From contig DUFD01000019.1 of the NCBI GenBank assembly GCA_011171075.1, positions 19,352-83,351 of the forward strand: DNA of 64,000 bases, written 5' to 3'. This DNA is from Dehalococcoidia bacterium (lineage in GTDB: Bacteria; Chloroflexota; Dehalococcoidia; Dehalococcoidales; Fen-1064). The position numbers and the translations under genes were made by a program. Below are positions 44,589 to 53,454 of the stretch, piece by piece (the stretch's first letter is position 1; every line of letters starts with the position of its first letter). Under the pieces are notes generated by a model that was not told the origin of the DNA, made no database searches, and saw nothing but the letters and a program-made list of their open reading frames with translations.

Positions 44589-45461
44589 ATGGTTGAAGGT
44601 ATTATCATTCAGGGGCTGATAAAAGGCGGGACGTATGCGCTGCTCGCCGTAGGCTTTTCTCTCATATTTGGAGTAGCCCGAATGATAAACCTTTCACATA
44701 CCTGTTTCTACATGCTGGCGGCTTATGGCATCTATGCCTTTGCCAAGATGCTCGGAATGCCACTCATTGCCGCAGCTGTTCTTTCTTTACTGGCAACAAC
44801 CATCATCGGCATTCTCACCTACAGATTATTTATCGACCGCGTAAGAGAGCACCATGTTACCGTAATGCTGATAACCCTTGCCTTGGCGATGGTCTTTCAG
44901 GAATGGATGATTATCTCCTTCACGAGTGAACCCCTCGGTGCTCCGAGCTTTATCTCCGGATACTGGGAGATAATCGGTGTGAAGGTATCCTATCAGCACC
45001 TTCTAACGTTTGGCGTCGCGCTGGCTGTCCTTATCTGTGTGTGGGCACTCTTGTCAAAGACGAGACTTGGTGTTGCCATCAGGGCTACTGCGCAGGACAG
45101 CGAAATCGCCAACCTGATGGGGATAAACGTCCGTCGGATACTGCTGGTAACCATGGGTATGGCGGCAGTTCTGGCGGCTGTCGCCGGTATTGTGGTGGCG
45201 CCAACACTGACACTCGAACCTCGAATGTGGACCTCGCCACTGGTCATGATTATGGCGATAGTTGTTCTCGGTGGGTTGGGTAGCGTCAAGGGTAGCTTTA
45301 TCGGGGCTTTTATCATCGGTTTCGTTGAGGTACTTGTGGTATTCCTCATGCCTGGCGGTGCATTCCTGAAAGGTGCATTTGCCCTGCTGGTTATGGTTAT
45401 CATACTCCTTGTCAGGCCAGAGGGTCTGTTCGGCATAGCCTTCGAAGAGGAGAGATTGTAG
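44589..45461 (+). CDS. ABC transporter permease (LivH-like)
   Basis: This 290-residue, hydrophobic protein has about eight spans. It matches the LivH family: GLIKGGTYALLAVGFSLIFGVARMINLSHTCFYMLAAYGIYAF at the start, and the EAA-like coupling segment with TRLGVAIRATAQDSEIANLMGINVRRILLVTMGMAAVLAAVAGIV. It ends LLVRPEGLFG. It pairs with LivM to form the translocation pore. The LivM start follows directly after its stop. Confidence 0.9.
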   Translation: MVEGIIIQGLIKGGTYALLAVGFSLIFGVARMINLSHTCFYMLAAYGIYAFAKMLGMPLIAAAVLSLLATTIIGILTYRLFIDRVREHHVTVMLITLALAMVFQEWMIISFTSEPLGAPSFISGYWEIIGVKVSYQHLLTFGVALAVLICVWALLSKTRLGVAIRATAQDSEIANLMGINVRRILLVTMGMAAVLAAVAGIVVAPTLTLEPRMWTSPLVMIMAIVVLGGLGSVKGSFIGAFIIGFVEVLVVFLMPGGAFLKGAFALLVMVIILLVRPEGLFGIAFEEERL

Positions 45462-46523
45462 TTGCTGAGGCGTTTACTAAAGGATTTTCAGGGTGATGTG
45501 CTTGCCATCCCCGGCAGACTACTGGCCCTTATCTTCTTTGTAATACTTTTCTTCATTCCGCTGTTCTTACAGGGCTCCTCCGGTAGTTACTATCTACGCA
45601 TCTTCATCTTTGCCAACATGTATGTTATCTTTGCGGTCAGCTGGGACCTTCTCTCAGGCTATACCGGTCAGTTGAATTTCGGCCACGCTCTCTTCTTCGG
45701 GGTGGCCGCCTATACTACGGCCTTGCTGAATCTACACCTCGACTGGCAGCCCTGGTTGACGATACCACTTGGAGCGCTGGCGGGTGTGATTGCCGGGCTG
45801 GTTGTATGCCTGCCAGCATTAAGGTTGCGAGGGCCATACCTGGCCTTGGTCACACTGGCCTTTCCTCTCATTCTGTTGGGTATTGTTTTTGCTTTCACTG
45901 ATTTCACCGGTGGCGAGCTGGGCATCTCGGGACTGGACCGTATTTCAAACTCACGGACGACCGATTACTACATATCGGTTGCGGTAATGATTGTTTCGGT
46001 AATGATAATGTGGAAGTTGACAGATGCCAGAAGCAGTCTGGTCAGGACGGGGATCGTGTTTCATGCCATCCGTGAGGATGAGATTGCGGCGCGTGCCAGT
46101 GGCATCAATACCATAAGGTACAAGCTGCTCGCTTTTGCCGTGGCTGGTTTCTTTGCCGGTATCGCCGGTGCCTTCCATGCCCACTTCATGAGAATCGCCG
46201 GTCCCTCAAACCTTGAGTTGACCCTCTCTTTCCAGGTCATAATCTGGACCGTTTTCGGTGGTATCACCAGCATCTACGGGCCGGTGGTCGGGGTATACAT
46301 ACTATTCCCTCTGATGGAATTATTAAGGGTCGTCCCTGAGGTACGGAACCTGATATTTGCCGGTATCGTGGTGGCCATGCTCCTCTTCATGCCGGAGGGC
46401 ATTGCCGTGTGGGTGCGTGATAAGATAGAGAGGGAATGCCCGCGGTGCAAGCTGTCGAATATGGCGTTCCGAAAGACCTGCCGTGCTTGTGATACCCCTT
46501 TGTATGAACGTGCGGTAGACTAA
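45462..46523 (+). CDS. ABC transporter permease (LivM-like) with C-terminal zinc-ribbon tail
   Basis: This 353-residue protein starts at a TTG directly after the LivH stop. It has about nine spans and LivM motifs: YVIFAVSWDLLSGYTGQLNFGHALFFGVAAYTTALL, LRGPYLALVTLAFPLI, FHAIREDEIAARASGINTIRYKLLAFAVAGFFAGIAGAF. After the normal LivM end, residues about 325-353 form an added cytoplasmic tail with CPRC (326-329) and CRAC (340-343), a small zinc-ribbon pattern. I do not know this tail from standard LivM proteins. Its stop overlaps the LivF stop on the other strand. Confidence 0.88.
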   Translation: MLRRLLKDFQGDVLAIPGRLLALIFFVILFFIPLFLQGSSGSYYLRIFIFANMYVIFAVSWDLLSGYTGQLNFGHALFFGVAAYTTALLNLHLDWQPWLTIPLGALAGVIAGLVVCLPALRLRGPYLALVTLAFPLILLGIVFAFTDFTGGELGISGLDRISNSRTTDYYISVAVMIVSVMIMWKLTDARSSLVRTGIVFHAIREDEIAARASGINTIRYKLLAFAVAGFFAGIAGAFHAHFMRIAGPSNLELTLSFQVIIWTVFGGITSIYGPVVGVYILFPLMELLRVVPEVRNLIFAGIVVAMLLFMPEGIAVWVRDKIERECPRCKLSNMAFRKTCRACDTPLYERAVD

Positions 46524-47269
46524 AGACCCAGGTATGTTTTCCTGATTGTCTCGTCACCGAGGAGTTCCTGAGCTGTTCCGTGAGCGATTATATGTCCCCG
46601 GGACATGACATAGTTTCTCACCGATAGGTCGAAGGCAAAACTAACGTCCTGCTCTGCCAGGAGGATGGTAACCCCCAGTTCGTGGTAGATCTCCTCGACG
46701 CGTTTGAACAGGTCCTCTTTTAACCGGGGTGCCAGTCCGCTTGAAGGCTCGTCTACCAGCAGCATCTTGGGTTGACGCATCAGTGCTCGTCCGATGCAGA
46801 GCATCTGGCGTTCCCCGCCGGAGAGAGTCCCGGATATTTGTTTCTCCCGCTCTTTAAGACGGGGAAACAACTCGTGGACCCGGTCGAGGTTCTTCTCGAC
46901 CTCTTTGCGGTCTTTGCACAGGTAGGCACCAGCCAGCAGGTTGTCCCTGACAGTCATTTCGACAAACGGCCTACCGCGCTCTGGGCAGAGAACAAGACCC
47001 CTGCGGGCAATATCGGATGCCGACAGTTCGTCAATCCGCTCACCCTCAAAAATGACATCTCCTTCAAAGGTGATGTCCGCCTGCCTGGTTCCCCGCAGTA
47101 CCTCTCTCTCCCACCGAATAAGACCAACTATCGCCCGGAGCAGAGTGGACTTGCCGGCACCATTGGGACCGACCAGCCCGACCAGTTCACCCTTTTCAAC
47201 TCTGAGGCTGGCATCATCGAGTACTGTTGCTGTATCGTAACGGACGGTAACGCCATTTACTTCAAGCAA
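46520..47269 (-). CDS. ABC transporter ATP-binding protein (LivF-like)
   Basis: The start is a TTG at 47269, 6 bases after AAGGAGG and overlapping the LivG stop by 8 bases; longer starts lie deep inside LivG. The protein has 249 residues with Walker A GPNGAGKST, signature LSGGERQML, Walker B MLLVDEPSSGL and a switch His replaced by Gln in LLAEQDVSFAF, as is normal in LivF. It supplies ATP hydrolysis for the LivHM pore, although it lies on the opposite strand from the permease genes. Confidence 0.9.
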   Translation of the reverse strand: MLEVNGVTVRYDTATVLDDASLRVEKGELVGLVGPNGAGKSTLLRAIVGLIRWEREVLRGTRQADITFEGDVIFEGERIDELSASDIARRGLVLCPERGRPFVEMTVRDNLLAGAYLCKDRKEVEKNLDRVHELFPRLKEREKQISGTLSGGERQMLCIGRALMRQPKMLLVDEPSSGLAPRLKEDLFKRVEEIYHELGVTILLAEQDVSFAFDLSVRNYVMSRGHIIAHGTAQELLGDETIRKTYLGL

Positions 47270-48032
47270 TGAGTACCTCCTTGCCGGTGTAGGCCTCAAT
47301 TACCGTCTTGTCACGGCTTATCTCTTCCGGAGTCCCCTGGGCGATGACCTCTCCGAAATTGATAACAATCACCCGGTCAACGATTCTCATTAGCTCGCTG
47401 AGCTTGTGTTCGATGATGAGCATAGCCGGTCCTTCACTGTGCAGCCGGCCGAATCGACCACCTTTGTGCAGTCTTCGTATTGACTTTGCCATGAGTTCTG
47501 TCTCGGCCGGATTCAGGCCGCCAAAGGGTTCATCGAGCACCAGCAACTCCGGATCAGTGGCGATTGCCCGGGCTACCTCCAGCCTTTTCAGGTCGCCATG
47601 GGACAAAACCGAAGCTGGCTCGAGGGCAAGGTCAGCGATACCGACGAACTCCAGGGCATCGCGGGCCTTAATTTCGATTCTCTTGACCCACTCCCCGCGC
47701 TTTTTCACCCGTGGTGCAAGGCAGCCCACCATGACATTGGCGATAATGGGCAGGCGGCGAAACGGTTTGACCACCTGGAAGGTACCGGCAATTCCCCGGT
47801 TGACAACGTCCCAGGGACGGTGCCCGGTAATGTCATGTCCCTTGAACCTGACGTGCCCGCTATCAGCCTTGAGAATGCCGAGGATGCAGCGTACCAGGGT
47901 GGTCTTCCCGGCACCATTGGGACCAATGAGGCCAACAATTTCATCACGGTCGACTTGGAAACTTACCGAGTCAACAGCCACGAGACCGCCGAAACGTTTG
48001 GTAAGGTTCTCCACTTCAAGGAAGCCTGGCAT
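47262..48032 (-). CDS. ABC transporter ATP-binding protein (LivG-like)
   Basis: This 256-residue protein has Walker A GPNGAGKTT and AGTFQVVKPFRRLPIIANVMVG. The signature region is degenerate (VLSHGDLKRLEVARAIA), with Walker B LLVLDEPFGGLNPAE and the switch HKL in MLIIEHKLSELM. These are usual LivG features, with LSHG in place of LSGG or LPYG. It starts one base after the acyl-CoA ligase stop and overlaps LivF. Confidence 0.9.
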   Translation of the reverse strand: MPGFLEVENLTKRFGGLVAVDSVSFQVDRDEIVGLIGPNGAGKTTLVRCILGILKADSGHVRFKGHDITGHRPWDVVNRGIAGTFQVVKPFRRLPIIANVMVGCLAPRVKKRGEWVKRIEIKARDALEFVGIADLALEPASVLSHGDLKRLEVARAIATDPELLVLDEPFGGLNPAETELMAKSIRRLHKGGRFGRLHSEGPAMLIIEHKLSELMRIVDRVIVINFGEVIAQGTPEEISRDKTVIEAYTGKEVLIA

Positions 48033-48033
48033 T

Positions 48034-49743
48034 TTATATCTCCTCGCTCTCTCTCAACTCACGTCGGGACACCTTGCCGACGTCCGTTTTAGGGACTTCA
48101 CCCCGGAACTCGATTATCTTGGGGCACTTGTAGTGAGCCAGCCTTTCCTCGCAGTACTTAATAACGTCTTCTTCCATTACCTTGCCCCTGGCTTCGGTCT
48201 CGAGGACAACTATTGCTTTAACGTTCTCACCAACATCGGCATCGGCGACGCCGATAACTCCGGCCTCCTTGATTTGAGGATGGTTGGCTAGTACCTCCTC
48301 TACCTCACGGGCAAATACCGCCAGACCTTTGTATTTTATCATGTCTCGCTTTCTATCGTAGAAGTAGAAGTAACCCTCTTCATCCATACTGGCGAGGTCG
48401 CTTGTCCGGAGCCAGGTATGGCCGTTTATTTCTACTAGCACATTGGCTGTCTCTTCGGGTCGGTTCCAGTACCCCTTCATTACCTGAGGTCCCTTAATCA
48501 GTAACTCACCAATCTCACCGACCGGTAAAAAGTCAGTCCCCTCAGGGTCGGCAATGGCAGCCACGTTATTAGGTAAAGGTACACCGAAAGAGCCAACCTT
48601 CGGGCGGCCATACGGACTGAGCATGCCGACTGAGGTGGTCTCGGTCATTCCCCAGCCCTCATGGATTTTGGTGTTGGTTCTCTTCTCCCAGCCACGGGCG
48701 GTATCCTCGAGAAGGGCATCTGCCCCGGAGACCAGGAGCTTGATACGCTTCCAGTTAACACGGTCGGTTCGGGCATAATCGCGGAGGGCTTCATATAGAG
48801 AAGGGACGCTATAAAAAACACTTGCCTTGTCGCTCTCAATCGAATTCAAGATGTCGTCCAGGTCTGGGGTGGTGAATATGACCAGGGTGTACCCCTGAGA
48901 GATTCCGCCTAGCATTACCACTGACTGTCCGTATATGTGGTAGAAGGGCAGGTACGCCATGACGACTTCCTTGCCGGCTTGTAGAACGTTCCCGGAGAAC
49001 GCGGCTCCCAGATATTCTGCGGCTACAATATTATGGTGGGTTATCATGGCTCCTTTGGGAAGTCCGGTGGTGCCGCCGGTATATGGGAGAGTCACCAGGT
49101 CATTATGGATGTCGAACTCGATTGATGGCGGATTGGGTGGGTGCTTCTTGACTAGTTCCTGGAACTGGTAAAATCCTTCACGTTCGAAAATCTCAACCGG
49201 TGGGGCTGACATCTTCTGGTAGACGGCGCGGAGCATGCTTTTACCCAGGATTCTCTTCAGGCGAGGCAGGTACTCGGTGATGTCCGTGAGGATTACGTTA
49301 TCCAGTTCTACGTTTGCCTTATCAACGTGGTCGTAGAGAATGTCCTGGCAGACCAGTGTTTTGGCACCACTGTCCTCTATCTGGTGCTTGATTTCTGGGG
49401 AGACATAAACAGGGCTGATGGGAGTCAGGGTGGCCCCGGCTTTGAGTGCCCCGAAGTAGGCAATGATAAACTGGGGAGAATTAAGCAGGAGCAGGGCGAC
49501 CTTGTCGCCTTTCTTAATCCCAAGGTCACATAGAGCCGTGGCGAATCTGTCTACCTGCTCTCTCAACTGTCGATAGCTTATTTTACTGCCGTAGAACACC
49601 AGTGCTGTTTTATCTTTCCATTGCTCCGTGGATTCGTTGAATATTTCGACCACAGACTTTTCTGGAACAACGACGTCGGGGGGGACTTCTTCACGGTAGA
49701 ATTTCAGCCAGGGCCTTTCTTCGTAGATAGTTTCTGTTGCCAT
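48034..49743 (-). CDS. AMP-forming acyl-CoA ligase / synthetase (FadD-like)
   Basis: From the ATG at 49743 (GGAGG 7 bases before) the protein has 569 residues. It has the adenylate-forming motifs: LPYTGGTTGLPKGAMITHHN (P-loop), AEYLGA, HEGWGMTETTS, the hinge YFYFYDRKRDMIKYKG, and the catalytic Lys near the end in PKTDVGKVSRREL. It activates a carboxylic acid as its CoA thioester. Leading the livGF operon, it likely activates the acid taken up by the transporter, which could be a fatty, branched or aromatic acid. Confidence 0.88.
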   Translation of the reverse strand: MATETIYEERPWLKFYREEVPPDVVVPEKSVVEIFNESTEQWKDKTALVFYGSKISYRQLREQVDRFATALCDLGIKKGDKVALLLLNSPQFIIAYFGALKAGATLTPISPVYVSPEIKHQIEDSGAKTLVCQDILYDHVDKANVELDNVILTDITEYLPRLKRILGKSMLRAVYQKMSAPPVEIFEREGFYQFQELVKKHPPNPPSIEFDIHNDLVTLPYTGGTTGLPKGAMITHHNIVAAEYLGAAFSGNVLQAGKEVVMAYLPFYHIYGQSVVMLGGISQGYTLVIFTTPDLDDILNSIESDKASVFYSVPSLYEALRDYARTDRVNWKRIKLLVSGADALLEDTARGWEKRTNTKIHEGWGMTETTSVGMLSPYGRPKVGSFGVPLPNNVAAIADPEGTDFLPVGEIGELLIKGPQVMKGYWNRPEETANVLVEINGHTWLRTSDLASMDEEGYFYFYDRKRDMIKYKGLAVFAREVEEVLANHPQIKEAGVIGVADADVGENVKAIVVLETEARGKVMEEDVIKYCEERLAHYKCPKIIEFRGEVPKTDVGKVSRRELRESEEI

Positions 49744-49786
49744 GATGCCGCCTCCGTCTTGCCTTATGACAATTCCTGCAATTTGG

Positions 49787-49815
49787 AGAATAGAACATTT
49801 ACCCTGGTATGTCAA
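49787..49815 (-). promoter_or_regulatory. Sigma-70-type promoter for the acyl-CoA ligase-livG-livF operon
   Basis: On the minus strand TTGACA (49810-49815) and TATTCT (49787-49792) are exactly 17 bases apart, about 38 bases before the ATG at 49743. Confidence 0.75.
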
Positions 49816-49931
49816 TACTATTCGTCTACCTAGCAACCTTCTATCAGGACTTAAGCCGGGAGTGATGTGATACGTACGGTTTCCCATATCTCAGTGTGTG
49901 GTCTTTTTTTGGCACTGGATGCGGCCTTCGG

Positions 49932-49960
49932 TTGACGCTAAAATAGGCTTATGGTAGTAT
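49932..49960 (+). promoter_or_regulatory. Sigma-70-type promoter for ribF-tyrS-serA region
   Basis: TTGACG (49932-49937) and TAGTAT (49955-49960) are 17 bases apart, giving a leader of about 108 bases to the ATG at 50075. It is divergent from the promoter at 49787; the 331-base gap 49744-50074 contains both and no gene. Confidence 0.65.
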
Positions 49961-50074
49961 TGAGAAGCACTCTGCTTGACAGATATTTATGGGAGTTCTC
50001 ACAGACTCTCTTCTAGTCTTTTCGTTGGCTGTCCCTTCTTTTTCCAGTTGGCAGTTGTTTTCGGAGAAGGAGTG

Positions 50075-51007
50075 ATGCAGGTAGAGGAAGAGCTGGTCAG
50101 GTTCTCACCCGGCGAAGACACGCTGCTGGCAATCGGCGTTTTTGACGGTGTTCACCTCGGGCACAAGTATCTTATATCGCAGCTGATTGATAAAAGTCGG
50201 GCTGAAGGTCTGCATGGTAGTGTGGTAACCTTTCATCCGCATCCCCGCGAGGTCTTGTTCCCAACGACAGAAGTGCTCTACCTGACTACTATCACTGAGA
50301 GGGCCAGCTTGCTCAGCCGGGAGGGTGTGGAAACGGTTATTACCCTGTCCTTCACCCCGGAGCTGGCGGAGATGACCGCCCGTCAGTTTGTTAATCTGCT
50401 GAAGAAACACCTCCGGATGCGAGGTCTGGTGGTCGGGCCGGACTTTGCCCTGGGTAAAAGCAGGGAAGGTAATGTTGATACCCTGCGTGCCCTGGGACAG
50501 GAACTGGACTTCAGCATGACCGTGATTCCAGAGATAAAGACCAATAGTGATGTAATAAGCAGTACCACCATTAGGAGTGCCCTGGCGGGTGGGAACATGA
50601 AGCAGGTAAACAAGCTGTTGGGCCGTCGCTACAGTCTGCAGGGTAAGGTGACCACCGGCGCAGGGCGGGGTGCAGGACTGGGATTCCCGACAGCAAATCT
50701 GAGTGTAGACCCTAAGAAAGCCCTCCCACCTGAGGGGGTATATGTTACCTGGACCTATCTGGATGGCCGGCGGTACCAGTCTATGACCAATATCGGGAGG
50801 CGCCTTACTTTTGGTGAGAACCAGCTTACCATTGAGGTCTTAATAATGGACTACCAGGATAACCTGTATGGTCACGAGCTAAGAGTCGACATTGTGGAAC
50901 GACTTCGTGATGAGAAACGATTTAACACCGTCGATGAGCTTAAGAAGCAGATAGCTGCTGACGTTGAGCAGGGAAGGGCTATACTGAGCGCACAGGTAAG
51001 GGAATAA
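50075..51007 (+). CDS. ribF: Bifunctional riboflavin kinase / FAD synthetase
   Basis: The ATG at 50075 follows GGAGAAGGAG; longer starts add an unrelated hydrophobic leader. The protein has 310 residues. The N-terminal FAD synthetase domain has TLLAIGVFDGVHLGHKYLISQL, TFHPHPREVLFP and the later SSTTIRSALAGGNMKQVNKLLGR. The C-terminal riboflavin kinase domain has GAGRGAGLGFPTANLSVDPKKALPPEGVYV and MTNIGRRLTFGENQLTIEV. It makes FMN and FAD from riboflavin. It is the first gene of a run with tyrS and serine genes. Confidence 0.95.
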   Translation: MQVEEELVRFSPGEDTLLAIGVFDGVHLGHKYLISQLIDKSRAEGLHGSVVTFHPHPREVLFPTTEVLYLTTITERASLLSREGVETVITLSFTPELAEMTARQFVNLLKKHLRMRGLVVGPDFALGKSREGNVDTLRALGQELDFSMTVIPEIKTNSDVISSTTIRSALAGGNMKQVNKLLGRRYSLQGKVTTGAGRGAGLGFPTANLSVDPKKALPPEGVYVTWTYLDGRRYQSMTNIGRRLTFGENQLTIEVLIMDYQDNLYGHELRVDIVERLRDEKRFNTVDELKKQIAADVEQGRAILSAQVRE

Positions 51008-51071
51008 TTATGGACGTTGTGCAAAAAGCCAGTGATGCTGAAACGAAGCTCCGACCGAAGGAGGAGTCAGG

Positions 51072-52313
51072 GTGGAATCGATAGACAGACAGGTTTCTAT
51101 TTATATGAATGGCTCCGAGTTCGGCGACCCGCAAATAAAGGAAATGATGACTCAGGAGCTACGGCAGAGACTAATTGAAGCCGAAGCAGAAGGTCGTCCA
51201 TTACGGGTATATTGTGGCTATGATGTTACCGCCCCTGACATTCACTTGGGGCATACCATCACCATGCGCAAATTGCGCCAGTTTCAGGAATTCGGACACG
51301 AAGTCACTTTCCTGATAGGGACTTTTACCACACTGATTGGTGACCCCAGTGACCGGGATGAGGCACGCGCCGAGGCATTGAAGGAAGATATCGAAAGAAA
51401 TGCTCAAACGTATGCCGAACAGGCATTCAAGATACTCGACCGTGAGAAGACAAAAGTACGCTACAACTACGAATGGTTGAGCAAGTTGAGTTTCGCTGAT
51501 GTCATAAATATGGCTTCATATTTCACCGTTCAGCAGTTTCTGATTCGTGACCGACTTCGTAATCGATATGAAAAGAACGACCCTATCTGGCTGCGTGAGT
51601 TGCTATACCCGCTAGCCCAGGGTTATGACGCAGTATCTTTGCAGGCCGACGTTCAGCTTGGAGCTACAGAGCAGCTTTTCAATCTGATGGCTGCGCGCAG
51701 GCTTCAGGAAGTCTTTGGACAAAAACCGCAGATATGTATCACCTTCCCGGTGCTGGTAGGAACCGATGGTGTCCACAGAATGTCTAAAAGCCGGGGCAAC
51801 TATATTGGCATTGCCGAGCCACCTGACGAGATATACGGTAAAACGATGTCCATTAACGACGACCTCATCATGCCGTACTTCGAGCTGGTGACCGATGTTC
51901 AGGAGGAAGAGCTAGCGGAGTTCCGCAGACAGCTTGAGAATGATACCGTCAACCCGATGGTGCTTAAAAAGCGGTTGGCGCGAGAGCTGGTCACACAGTT
52001 CTATGATGAGAAGGCGGCAACCGAGGCCGAGGAGAACTTCGCTAGAGTTGTGCAGAAAAGGGAAGTACCAGACGAGATACCTGAAGTCCGCACATCATTT
52101 AAGGCTCAACAGTTACCTACTAATAGCGCCCTGATTTATCAGGCAGGTTTTGCATCAAGTAGTAGCGCAGCCTTCCGCCTTGTTATGCAGGGTGGAGTTA
52201 CAATCGACGGAAAGAAAATAAATGATAATAGCCCTGCGTACACGGATGGCAGTATAATAAAAGTAGGCAAGCGCCGCTATTTCAGAGTGGTGGATGCCGA
52301 CAAAACATCTTAA
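51072..52313 (+). CDS. tyrS: Tyrosyl-tRNA synthetase
   Basis: This 413-residue class I synthetase starts at a GTG with AAGGAGGAG before it. The HIGH motif is HLGH (58-61) and the KMSKS motif is RMSKS (236-240). The tyrosine-binding area is LAQGYDAVSLQADVQLGATEQLFNLM. The C-terminal S4 RNA-binding domain (about 345-410) reads SSSAAFRLVMQGGVTIDGKKI. The long TyrZ-like form of about 400 residues is usual in this lineage. The aminotransferase start follows 14 bases after its stop. Confidence 0.95.
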   Translation: MESIDRQVSIYMNGSEFGDPQIKEMMTQELRQRLIEAEAEGRPLRVYCGYDVTAPDIHLGHTITMRKLRQFQEFGHEVTFLIGTFTTLIGDPSDRDEARAEALKEDIERNAQTYAEQAFKILDREKTKVRYNYEWLSKLSFADVINMASYFTVQQFLIRDRLRNRYEKNDPIWLRELLYPLAQGYDAVSLQADVQLGATEQLFNLMAARRLQEVFGQKPQICITFPVLVGTDGVHRMSKSRGNYIGIAEPPDEIYGKTMSINDDLIMPYFELVTDVQEEELAEFRRQLENDTVNPMVLKKRLARELVTQFYDEKAATEAEENFARVVQKREVPDEIPEVRTSFKAQQLPTNSALIYQAGFASSSSAAFRLVMQGGVTIDGKKINDNSPAYTDGSIIKVGKRRYFRVVDADKTS

Positions 52314-52326
52314 AGAAGGAGAGCCA

Positions 52327-53409
52327 ATGGAAAACCTGCGTATTCCCGGACCGACCCCATGTCCCGATGAGGTGCTTCAGGCAATGACGAAGCAGATGAT
52401 AAACCATCGGGGTCCCGAGTTCAGGGATATCCTGAACCGGGTTACCGAGAACCTCAAGGTGTTCTTCCAGACCAAGAATGATTTATTCCTGCTTACTGGT
52501 TCGGGTACGGGCGGTATGGAGGCGGCTGTTGTTAATACGCTCTCGCCCGGCGACAGTGTGCTCTCGGTATCTATCGGTGTCTTCGGCGACCGCTTTGCTA
52601 CTATTGCAGAGCAGTACGGGGCCAGTGTGACCCGCCTTAAGTTTGAGTGGGGAAAGGCTGCCGACCCCGATGAGGTAGGACGGGTGTTAGAGGCCGACCC
52701 GAAAATCAAGGCGGTGCTCGTTACCCACAATGAGACCTCTACCGGCGTCACCAACGATTTGGAGGCATTGAGCAAGGTAATCAAAGGGGCCGGTAAGCTA
52801 TTACTGGTAGATGCCATAAGCAGCCTTGGCTCGATTGACCTGCCGGTAGATGAATGGGGCTGCGACGTTGCTGTCAGCGGCTCTCAGAAGGGCTGGATGA
52901 CCCCGCCGGGACTGGCCATGGTCGGCGTCAGCCAGGAGGCGTGGCAGGCACATGCCAACGCCAAGATGCCGCGTTTCTACTGGGACTTCACACGTGCGAA
53001 GAGCTATCTCGAGCGAGGGCAGACACCGTGGACACCGGTTATTCCTACTGTGTTTGCCATGGATAAGGCCCTGCAGATTATGATGAAAGAGGGCCTGCCG
53101 AACATCATCGCCCGCCACATCAGATTGGGTGAGCTAACCCGCCAGGGAGTAAAGTCACTGGGGTTGTCCCTCTTTGCTGATGAGAAATATGCCTCCAATA
53201 CGGTAACCGCCGTGAATGCACCGAATGGTAAGAATGCCAACGATCTGCGCAAGATTCTGCTGACTGAGAATGAGATAGTACTCGGTGGCGGACAGCAGAG
53301 GCTTGATGGTAAGATATTCCGTATCGGTCACCTGGGCATGGTGAATGAGGGAGATATCGAGGCGGTATTATCGGCGCTGAAATTGGCCCTGCCGAAGGTC
53401 GAGGTCTAG
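52327..53409 (+). CDS. Class V aminotransferase (alanine-glyoxylate / serine-pyruvate type), likely in serine synthesis
   Basis: From the ATG at 52327 (AAGGAG 6 bases before) the protein has 360 residues. It starts RIPGPTPCPDEVLQAMTKQMINHRGPEF and has LLTGSGTGGMEAAVVNTLSPGD, VLVTHNETSTGVTNDLE and LLVDAISSLGSIDLPVDEWGCDVAVSGSQKGWMTPPGLAMV, where SQKGW holds the PLP lysine. It ends FRIGHLGMVNEGDIEAVLSAL. Adjacent serA and the lack of a serC-type gene suggest it makes phosphoserine or serine from the keto acid. Confidence 0.88.
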   Translation: MENLRIPGPTPCPDEVLQAMTKQMINHRGPEFRDILNRVTENLKVFFQTKNDLFLLTGSGTGGMEAAVVNTLSPGDSVLSVSIGVFGDRFATIAEQYGASVTRLKFEWGKAADPDEVGRVLEADPKIKAVLVTHNETSTGVTNDLEALSKVIKGAGKLLLVDAISSLGSIDLPVDEWGCDVAVSGSQKGWMTPPGLAMVGVSQEAWQAHANAKMPRFYWDFTRAKSYLERGQTPWTPVIPTVFAMDKALQIMMKEGLPNIIARHIRLGELTRQGVKSLGLSLFADEKYASNTVTAVNAPNGKNANDLRKILLTENEIVLGGGQQRLDGKIFRIGHLGMVNEGDIEAVLSALKLALPKVEV

Positions 53410-53454
53410 TGTTAGCATCGCCTGATAGCTGGAATACGGATTAAGGAAAAGGTA

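Noticed and set aside
49744..49887. 48-residue N-terminal extension of the acyl-CoA ligase
   Set aside because: It would run across the TTGACA-17-TATTCT promoter, and the ATG at 49743 has a good GGAGG and matches the family start.
49976..50074. 33-residue N-terminal extension of RibF
   Set aside because: It has no similarity to RibF, no ribosome-binding site, and begins only 16 bases after the predicted -10.
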